From contig CAIXDS010000380.1 of the NCBI GenBank assembly GCA_903918195.1, positions 1-35,059 of the forward strand: a stretch of 35,059 nucleotides of DNA, read 5' to 3'. Shown piece after piece: positions 29,475 through 35,059 of the stretch; positions within the stretch are counted from its first letter, which is position 1; each line of letters opens with the position of its first letter. The notes under the pieces are model-generated. The model was not told the origin of the DNA. It was given only the letters and a program-made list of their open reading frames with translations, and ran no database searches. Source of the DNA: an uncultured Acetobacteraceae bacterium (lineage in GTDB: Bacteria > Pseudomonadota > Alphaproteobacteria > Acetobacterales > Acetobacteraceae). The position numbers and the translations under genes are program-made.

Positions 29475-32273
29475 ATGAAGAAGACGTATCTTCTGGTCGT
29501 CATGGCGATCCTGCTGGCCGGCACCGTCGCCGCCGGCGGAGTCTGGTACTGGCATCGATCGCACGACCGGCTCGGCATCGCCCGCGCCGCCATGGCACGC
29601 GGCGACCTGCGTACCGCCCAGATCGCGTTGCGCGCCATGCTGCGCGACCGGCCGCAAAGTGCCGAGGCGCATTACCGGCTCGGCGCGGTGCAGCTGCAGC
29701 TCGGCGACCCGGTGGTCGCCGAGAAGGAACTCAGGCTCGCTCAGGCCGGCGGCTGGAACCGGCGGGCGGTGCTGCCGCTGCTGGCCCGCGCCATTCTTGA
29801 CCAGGGCCGTTTCCAGGACGTGCTGAACGACTTCCCCGTCAAGGACCTCGCACCGGAGGAGGCCGGTCCCCTGCTGGCCACCCATGCGCTGGCGCTGCTG
29901 GGGCTGCGAAAGATGGCGGAGGCGCAGGAGACCGCCGCCGAGGCCGAGCGGCTCACGCCGCAGAACGCCGAAGTGCCGCTCGCCGCCGCCCGCATCGCGC
30001 TGGCCCGCAATGATCCGGCCACGGCCGGGCAGAAGATCAGTCGTGCGCTGGAGATCAACCCCCGTTCGGTCGATGCCTTGATCCTGCAAGGGGAGCTTCA
30101 GTACGCCAGCGGCAAGTACGCCGCTGCGGTGGCCAGCTTCACCGGGGCGCTCACGGTCGCACCGGCCGTGGCCAGTACCCGGGTCCGGCTTGAGCGTGCC
30201 GACGCGCTGATTGTCCTAAACCAGGACCAGCAAGCGCGGGAAGATGTCGACACTGCACTGAATGTTGATGCCCGCAACCAGCTTGGCACCTACCTGCTGT
30301 CCGTGCTGCTGGTGCGTGCCGGCGATTGGCGGGGGGCGGATGCCGCGCTGCAGAAGATTCTGCCGGTCATTTCCAGCTTCCCGCGCGGCGAATATTTTCA
30401 GGCGCTGGTGAAGATCAACCTCGGCCAGACCGAGCAGGCCTCCGACGCGGCGACCAGGTACGTGGCCCGGGCGCCACAGGACATTGCCGGCATCAAGCTG
30501 CTCGCCCGCATCGATGCGCGCGCGCGCCGGCCGGAACAGATGATCGAGGTGCTGACGCGGGCGGCGAATGCCGGCTTGGTCGATGTCGAACTGCTTGAGC
30601 TGCTCGGCGGCGCCTACATCCGCGGCGGCCAGACCGCGCTGGCGATGCAGACCCTCGATCGTGCCGCGGCACTGGCCAGCAACGATTCCGAGGAGTTGTC
30701 GCGGATCGCCGCCCTCCGTCTGGGGATCGGCGATGCCGGCGGGGCGGAGCGCAACCTGGTCCGTTCGCTCGAGCTGACGCCCGACCGCGCCGAAATCGGC
30801 GAGCGGCTGGTGATGACGGCGCTGCTCGCCGGCGACGTCGAGCAGGCCAGCGCCGAACTGGAAAAGCTGCGCCGGCAGCCCGCCGGCGAGCCGGCGAAGA
30901 TCGACAACCTGCTCGGCCTCGTCCGCATGGGACAGCTCGATCTCGAGGGCGCGCGGGCCGCCTTCGAGGCGGCGGTGGCGGCCGATTCCAACTCCATCGC
31001 GGCGCGGCTGAACCTGGCCAGGGCGCTGGCCGTGCAGGGGGACGGCGCCGGCGCCGAGAAGCTGCTGCTCGCCGTGCTCGACAAGGAGCCGGCGAACGTC
31101 CCGGCGCTGTCGGCGATGTCGGCCATCCTGCTGGCGCAGAAGCAGCCGGAGCGGGCGGTCGCGCTCGTGGAGGCCGCCCGCCGGACGGCGCCGGGCAATG
31201 TCGGCATGACGCTGGCCCTGGCCAACCTGCTGGCCGGCACCGGCGAGACGCGCCGCGCCAATGCCCTGTTCGACGAGTTGCCGAAGGAACAGGCCAGGCA
31301 GCCCGGCGTACTGGCCGCCCGTGCCCGGCTGCAGGAATCGCTTGGCATGGAGCGGGAGGCGCAGGACAGCTACCGCGAGCAGCTGACGGCCAACCCGTCC
31401 GACATCGTGGCGATCCGCCGGCTGGCTGACCTGCTGGTGCGGACCAGGGATGGCGGCGGCGCCAGGGCGGTACTCCGCAAGGGGCTGGACGCGTTGCCCG
31501 GCGACCTGTCGCTGCTGCAGACCCTGGTGGTGGTTGACCTGCGCATCGGCGGCCTGGATGCAGCCCTGGCCACCGCTGCCGTGCTGGCCAGGGACACGGC
31601 GAACCTGCCGGCGGCGCGGATGCTCAAGGGCGGGCTGTACATGTCGGTACAGCGCTATGCCGATGCCGCTTCCGCCTACCAGGCCGAGCTGGCGGCGAGC
31701 CCGTCCGTCCCGCTGGCGGTGGCGACCGCGACCGCGCTGAACAGCGCCGGCCGGCCGACCGACGCGCAGCGTCTGCTGCAGGACTGGATCACGCGCGAAC
31801 CGAAGGATGTCGAACTCCTCCGGGCGCTGTCCTCGCTCGACCTGCAGAACAAGCGCATGGCGGAGGCCGAAAAGAACCTGCTGGCGGTGCTCGCCCTGCA
31901 GCCGGGCGATCCGATCGCGCTGAACAACCTAGCTTGGATCTACCAGGCCCGCAACGACCCGCGCGCGCGGGCGATGGCCCGGAAAGCCTACCTGCTCGCG
32001 CCCGGGGCGCAATCTGCCGACACGCTGGGCTGGATTCTTATCAGGCAGGGCGACAGCAAGACCGGGCTGCTGCTGCTGACCCAGGCCGCCCGCAACCTCT
32101 CGACCGACGTGACCATCTTCTACCACCTGGCGGTCGCGCTGAACGAGGCGGGGCAGAAGGACAAGGCGGTCGAGGTGCTGACCCAGTTGGTCAACAACCC
32201 GGCCGAGTTCGACGACAAGCCGGCCGCCCGCAAGCTGCTGGCCGCGCTGGGCGGGGCGAAGCCGCAGCCGTAG
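29475..32273 (+). CDS. prsT: TPR-repeat protein PrsT of the exosortase-A polysaccharide system
   Basis: A 932-residue protein with an N-terminal membrane anchor (about residues 5-25, LLVVMAILLAGTVAAGGVWY) followed by about 20 TPR-like helical pairs. Examples are AEAHYRLGAVQLQLGDPVVA, DALILQGELQYASGKYAAAV, and the canonical PIALNNLAWIYQARND and FYHLAVALNEAGQKDKAVEV near the end. The length and the position in an exosortase-A locus fit the PrsT lipoprotein/TPR family, although no lipobox Cys is present here. It is expected to face the periplasm and scaffold polymer assembly. The ribosome-binding site before ATG 29475 is weak. It is followed by a GT4 gene. Confidence 0.9.
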   Translation: MKKTYLLVVMAILLAGTVAAGGVWYWHRSHDRLGIARAAMARGDLRTAQIALRAMLRDRPQSAEAHYRLGAVQLQLGDPVVAEKELRLAQAGGWNRRAVLPLLARAILDQGRFQDVLNDFPVKDLAPEEAGPLLATHALALLGLRKMAEAQETAAEAERLTPQNAEVPLAAARIALARNDPATAGQKISRALEINPRSVDALILQGELQYASGKYAAAVASFTGALTVAPAVASTRVRLERADALIVLNQDQQAREDVDTALNVDARNQLGTYLLSVLLVRAGDWRGADAALQKILPVISSFPRGEYFQALVKINLGQTEQASDAATRYVARAPQDIAGIKLLARIDARARRPEQMIEVLTRAANAGLVDVELLELLGGAYIRGGQTALAMQTLDRAAALASNDSEELSRIAALRLGIGDAGGAERNLVRSLELTPDRAEIGERLVMTALLAGDVEQASAELEKLRRQPAGEPAKIDNLLGLVRMGQLDLEGARAAFEAAVAADSNSIAARLNLARALAVQGDGAGAEKLLLAVLDKEPANVPALSAMSAILLAQKQPERAVALVEAARRTAPGNVGMTLALANLLAGTGETRRANALFDELPKEQARQPGVLAARARLQESLGMEREAQDSYREQLTANPSDIVAIRRLADLLVRTRDGGGARAVLRKGLDALPGDLSLLQTLVVVDLRIGGLDAALATAAVLARDTANLPAARMLKGGLYMSVQRYADAASAYQAELAASPSVPLAVATATALNSAGRPTDAQRLLQDWITREPKDVELLRALSSLDLQNKRMAEAEKNLLAVLALQPGDPIALNNLAWIYQARNDPRARAMARKAYLLAPGAQSADTLGWILIRQGDSKTGLLLLTQAARNLSTDVTIFYHLAVALNEAGQKDKAVEVLTQLVNNPAEFDDKPAARKLLAALGGAKPQP

Positions 32274-32285
32274 CCGTAGCCGTAG
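32268..32285 (+). repeat. Hexanucleotide tandem repeat at the prsT stop
   Basis: CCGTAG is repeated three times. The first unit contains the prsT stop codon, so the repeat gives several in-frame stops (P-stop-P-stop). Slippage here does not alter the protein. It sits just upstream of the glycosyltransferase start at 32297. Confidence 0.6.
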
Positions 32286-32296
32286 TGGTGGCGCCG

Positions 32297-33475
32297 ATGC
32301 GGCTGCTGACCTTCACCACCCTGTTCCCCAACCGGGAGCAGCCGAACCACGGCATCTTCGTCGAGAACCGGCTGCGCCATCTGCTGGCGACCGGCGCGGT
32401 GGAGAGCACGGTGCTGGCGCCGGTGCCGTATTTCCCGAGCGGGACGGCACTGTTCGGCCGCTGGGGCGCCTTCGCGCGGGTGCCGGCGCTGGAGATCCGG
32501 CACGGGGTGGCTGTCCACCATCCGCGCTTTCCCGTCATTCCGCGCATCGGCATGAATGTCTCGCCCTTCCTGCTGCATCAGGCCAGCCGCCGCGCGCTGC
32601 GCTGCCTGTTGGCCGAGGGGCGGCGGTTCGACGCCATCGACGCCCATTACCTCTACCCCGACGGCGTCGCCGCGGTGCGCCTGGGCGCGGAGTTCGGCCT
32701 GCCAGTGGTGCTGACCGCGCGCGGCTCGGACGTGACCCAGTTTCCCGACCATCCCGTGCCGCGGCGTCTGATCCAGGACGCGGTGGCGCGCGCCGCCGCC
32801 GTCATCACCGTCAGCGCCGGGCTGCGGGCGGCGTTGCTGGGGCTGGGCGCGGCGGCGGACAAGCTTACGGTGTTACGTAACGGCGTAGATACGCAAACCT
32901 TCCACCCGGTTGACCGGCAAGCCGCCCGCGCCGCCTTGGGGCTGACCGGGCCGACGCTGATTTCGGTGGGCGCGCTGATCCCGCGCAAGCGGCATCACCT
33001 GACCATCGAGGCCCTGTCCCTACTACCCGGCTTCTGTCTGCTCATCATCGGCGAAGGTCCGGAGCGGGCGCGGCTGGCGGCGCTGATTGAGCGGCTCGGG
33101 CTGGCCGGGCGGGTGCGGCTGCTGGGGCCGCGGCCGCATGAAGGTCTGCCACATGACTATTCTGCCGCAGACCTGTCTGTTCTCGCCTCGAGCCGCGAGG
33201 GCTGGGCCAACGTGCTGCTGGAATCGATGGCCTGCGGCACCCCGGTGGTGGCGAGTGACATCCCCGGCAACGACGAGGTGGTGCAGGCACGCGCCGCCGG
33301 CCTGATCGCGCCGGCCAACACGCCAGAGGGCATCGCCACCGCAGTGCGCGACCTGTGGGCGGCGATGCCTTCGCGCTTGGCGACGCGGGCCTATGCGGAG
33401 CGGTTCGGGTGGGAGGAGACCAGCCGGGGACAGATCGGGATTTTCCGGCTTGTGATTGGAGGAGAAGCAAGATGA
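32297..33475 (+). CDS. GT4-family glycosyltransferase
   Basis: A 392-residue GT-B enzyme. The N-terminal domain starts MRLLTFTTLFPNREQPNHGI, with DAIDAHYLYPDGVAAVRLGA and VVLTARGSDVTQFPDHPVPR. The linker has VITVSAGLRAALLGLG and LTVLRNGVDTQTFHPVDRQA. The C-terminal donor-binding domain has LISVGALIPRKRHHLTIEAL, LLIIGEGPERARLAALIE and the EX7E-type motif REGWANVLLESMACGTPVVA. It is the only apparently intact glycosyltransferase of the locus. ATG 32297 is chosen for homology; the frame is open far upstream inside prsT only by chance. No good ribosome site is seen, so it may depend on coupling to prsT, which ends 24 bases earlier. Confidence 0.92.
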   Translation: MRLLTFTTLFPNREQPNHGIFVENRLRHLLATGAVESTVLAPVPYFPSGTALFGRWGAFARVPALEIRHGVAVHHPRFPVIPRIGMNVSPFLLHQASRRALRCLLAEGRRFDAIDAHYLYPDGVAAVRLGAEFGLPVVLTARGSDVTQFPDHPVPRRLIQDAVARAAAVITVSAGLRAALLGLGAAADKLTVLRNGVDTQTFHPVDRQAARAALGLTGPTLISVGALIPRKRHHLTIEALSLLPGFCLLIIGEGPERARLAALIERLGLAGRVRLLGPRPHEGLPHDYSAADLSVLASSREGWANVLLESMACGTPVVASDIPGNDEVVQARAAGLIAPANTPEGIATAVRDLWAAMPSRLATRAYAERFGWEETSRGQIGIFRLVIGGEAR

Positions 33476-33481
33476 AGGTAA

Positions 33482-33570
33482 GGCCAGGGCTCTGCCCTGG
33501 ACCCGCAAGGGGGCAGTGGCCCCCTTGACCCCATGACTTAAGGTAAGGAATCCGGGGGCAGCGCCCTATA
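33482..33570. repeat. GC-rich palindromic intergenic repeat
   Basis: CCAGGGCTCTGCCCTGG (33484-33500) is identical to 10725-10741, and the flanking bases also match. CAAGGGGGC-AGT-GGCCCCCTTG-like arms follow at about 33506-33527. The element ends with CATGACTTAAGG, shared with the degenerate copy near 4020. It lies just after the glycosyltransferase gene and can act as a terminator. This copy supports a dispersed repeat family. Confidence 0.65.
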
Positions 33571-33604
33571 TTGTCAGCATGGCGCTCGACGCCGAGGGAC
33601 AATC

Positions 33605-34027
33605 ATGAGCGACTTGTATGATCGCGACTTCTACGCCTGGGCCAACGAGCAGAGCACTTTGCTCCGCGCCGGCAAGCTGTCGGCCGCTGACATCGAGCAT
33701 ATCGCCGAGGAAATCGAGAGCATGGGCCGCAGCGAGCGGAACCAGTTGACCAACCGCCTCGCCGTGCTGCTCACCCATCTGCTGAAGTGGCGGTTCCAGC
33801 CGGCGCTGCGCGGGAACAGTTGGCGGCTGACCATTCGTGAGCAGCGCCGCCGGGCCTTCCGGCTGCTGGATCAGAACCCGAGTCTGCGCGCTGGCCTCGA
33901 TACCATCCTGGCGGACGCCTATGGCGACGCGCTGCTGGCCGCGCAGCGCGAAACTGGCCTGCCGGAAGATGCCTTCCCGGCCGAGTGCCCGTGGACGTTC
34001 GAGCAGGCGATGCAGGAGGAGTTGTGA
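33605..34027 (+). CDS. DUF29 family protein (second copy)
   Basis: A 140-residue protein starting MSDLYDRDFYAWANEQSTLL. It has the DUF29 pattern YxxDFYxWxxxQxxLLRxGK, then DIEHIAEEIESMGRSERNQL, LLTHLLKWRFQP and RRRAFRLLDQNPSL, ending EDAFPAECPWTFEQAMQEEL. This resembles the commoner DUF29 subtype, and it differs strongly from the gene at 491-937, so the two are not a recent duplication. GAGGGA lies 7 bases before the ATG. Function unknown. It is one of several small genes that often travel on plasmids of these bacteria. Confidence 0.88.
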   Translation: MSDLYDRDFYAWANEQSTLLRAGKLSAADIEHIAEEIESMGRSERNQLTNRLAVLLTHLLKWRFQPALRGNSWRLTIREQRRRAFRLLDQNPSLRAGLDTILADAYGDALLAAQRETGLPEDAFPAECPWTFEQAMQEEL

Positions 34028-34081
34028 GGCTTGCCGGCGATGCGCAGGTGTCGGGCGGCGTGCTGCCGGGAATTATTGAAT

Positions 34082-34381
34082 TCACGCGGCCAGTTCCCGG
34101 TCTTCGGCTGCGCGCACAAGCTTGCGTTCCGTCCCTTTCCCTGCCCGATAGGCTGTAACGACGCGGCCCGCTTCGACGACCAGACGTTTGCCGCTGAGGC
34201 GCCGGACGCGATCCTGCAGCCGCTTGAGTTCGCGCTCGACGGCTTGGCAGCCCTTCTTGAGCACGAGGAACCCGTCTTCGACCGGTGTGCCGAACAGTAT
34301 GATCAGGTCGGTGTCGTCCGCTTGAAAGCCGCGTTGCGCCATGCGCGCGAGCGCGTGCTTACTCACCACAGGCACCGTCAT
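34082..34381 (-). CDS. Small protein, DUF4258-like
   Basis: A 99-residue basic protein beginning MTVPVVSKHALARMAQRGFQ. The pattern S-x-H-A-x-x-R-M-x-x-R-G followed by D-T-D-L-I-I-L-F-G-T resembles DUF4258, whose members include toxin-like proteins with an RNase-like fold. The remainder, including RRLSGKRLVVEAGRVVTAYR, ends with a basic tail. Its start overlaps the stop of the upstream 120-residue gene (ATGA), so the pair is translationally coupled. A toxin-antitoxin role is possible but not shown by sequence; I rate the family call as moderate. Confidence 0.6.
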   Translation of the reverse strand: MTVPVVSKHALARMAQRGFQADDTDLIILFGTPVEDGFLVLKKGCQAVERELKRLQDRVRRLSGKRLVVEAGRVVTAYRAGKGTERKLVRAAEDRELAA

Positions 34382-34740
34382 GACGCACTCCCGTCATCGA
34401 GATCCTCGAGATCGAGTTCTGCCATTTCTGCCATCCTTGCTGCCATGGCAGCGTCGCGTTCGTCCGCTATTTTGCGCAGCCAGACGACCCACCCCTCGGC
34501 GGCTTCTTCTTCCAGCAACTCGGCTGGCATGTTGTGTAGTTGTGCCCATCCATCCAGGATCACTGCCGCGAGCCGCTCGTCGCCGCCGGCACGCTTCAGG
34601 GCATCTGCACGACAGACCCGGTAATCGACCTCGCTGCGGGAGAAACCGGTGATCGCTGCGATGTCAGGATCGGTAGCCTCCTCCCGAAGGCTGGACACGA
34701 ACGGGTTGTTCTGGTCCGCGTCGTAATCGTCCTTCTGCAT
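34378..34740 (-). CDS. Acidic protein of unknown function, possibly 5'-truncated
   Basis: A 120-residue acidic protein from ATG 34740. It is mostly helical with a C-terminal DLEDLDDGSAS tail. I do not recognise a family. The frame stays open upstream of the ATG for about 70 codons with ordinary protein-like composition (for example ADQTIAAEQDSVSQRDLLAE and RLGDDLFRRIG), but no ATG, GTG or TTG is found there. This suggests that the original gene was longer and lost its 5' end when an insertion element arrived at about 34920. No clear ribosome site precedes 34740. It overlaps the DUF4258-like gene. Confidence 0.55.
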   Translation of the reverse strand: MQKDDYDADQNNPFVSSLREEATDPDIAAITGFSRSEVDYRVCRADALKRAGGDERLAAVILDGWAQLHNMPAELLEEEAAEGWVVWLRKIADERDAAMAARMAEMAELDLEDLDDGSAS

Positions 34741-34919
34741 GCCGATGCGCCGGAACAGATCATCACCGAGCCGCTCGGCCAGGAGATCCCGTTGGGAAAC
34801 CGAATCTTGCTCGGCGGCGATGGTTTGGTCAGCCTTGAAACCCGGGGCGATTGTTTTTGGCAGATGATGGAAACCCGCGGCGGCAGTATCGGCCCTGTCA
34901 AGTGCTTCTTCAACCGCTC

Positions 34920-35059
34920 TAGAGCGTTTCCATCCAGACCGGAATCGCAGCTATGCGAAAATGGCGGTTCCGACACCCCCGTGATGTACGATTCGTAGGT
35001 CTCCGGTTGGCCATGACCGGAGGTTGGCATGCTTTGGAAGCGAGGGCGGGCTTACGCCC
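34920..35059 (+). mobile_element. Left end of a probable IS630-type insertion element
   Basis: The sequence changes character at GCTCTAGAGC (34916-34925), where TA may be the target duplicated by Tc1/mariner-like elements of the IS630 family. From there a leader of about 108 bases leads to a good ribosome site and a transposase-like start at 35029. Only the left part is inside the window. The exact boundary needs the right end for proof. Confidence 0.4.
35029..35059 (+). CDS. Start of an IS630-type transposase (partial)
   Basis: ATG 35029 is preceded by GGAGG at 35019-35023. The first residues are MLWKRGRAYA and the window then ends. GRAYxxDLRxRV is the common start of IS630-family transposases, and the first half of it fits. 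With only ten residues the call is weak, but it agrees with the putative element end at 34920. Confidence 0.4.
   Translation, partial: MLWKRGRAYA

Noticed and set aside
31934..32296. N-terminal extension of the GT4 glycosyltransferase over prsT
   Set aside because: The extra residues have no homology and overlap prsT; the enzyme clearly begins MRLLTFTTLFPN at 32297.
34596..35030. 144-codon minus-strand frame at the right end
   Set aside because: It runs across the supposed IS edge and partly antisense-in-frame over the acidic gene; no ribosome site or homology is visible.

Overview
The window looks like part of a large plasmid (or chromid) of a GC-rich alphaproteobacterium, most likely an Acetobacteraceae-type Rhodospirillales. 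The reasons are an iteron-flanked RepA_C-type replication gene, a decayed parB, transposase fragments at both ends, two DUF29 genes, GC-rich palindromic repeats of a kind I associate with this group, and pervasive ATGA/GTGA-type coupled junctions. The taxonomic call is inference; no rRNA or other marker gene is present.

Layout. Positions 1-410 hold the tail of an IS5-type transposase and a parB remnant. 491-1959 holds DUF29 and DUF2252 genes. 1998-3822 is a probable two-gene unit of a secreted single-Cache protein and an OprB-type porin. 4049-10713 is a heavy-metal-type RND efflux set: outer-membrane factor on the minus strand, adaptor and pump on the plus strand, then a small secreted peptide. 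10839-13250 is a divergent REC-LuxR response regulator and membrane histidine kinase. 13251-14511 is the replicon: iterons, DnaA-box-like sites, an AT-rich stretch, repA and two more iterons.

28453 down to 14472 (minus strand) is a long exosortase-A (XrtA)-type exopolysaccharide operon: Wza-like export lipoprotein, Wzz-like chain-length protein, tyrosine autokinase, outer-membrane beta-barrel, ExeA-like ATPase, deacetylase, UDP-galactopyranose mutase, XrtA-EpsI fusion, YdcF, acyltransferase, a small membrane protein and an O-antigen-ligase-like protein. On the plus strand 28783-33475 carries a sugar-transferase remnant, the TPR protein PrsT and a GT4 glycosyltransferase. The right end (33605-35059) has a second DUF29 gene, an overlapping pair of small genes (one DUF4258-like) and the start of an IS630-type transposase.

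The most striking feature is that the polysaccharide locus is eroding selectively. The priming sugar transferase, a GT4 glycosyltransferase and a GNAT/FemAB-type gene each keep both ends but have lost their middles. Another glycosyltransferase survives only as a C-terminal stub, and the ATPase has a -1 shift in a run of five G. The export, chain-length and sorting genes are intact. Most stop/start overlaps are preserved, so the message may still be translated through the damage. An iteron of the replication origin also encodes part of the C-terminus of the ligase, so the replicon and the polysaccharide operon are physically interlocked. I found no wholly new multi-gene system that I could defend. 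The best candidates for novelty are the iteron/ligase overlap, the small overlapping gene pair at 34082-34740, the 61-residue membrane protein and the small secreted peptide next to the efflux pump.
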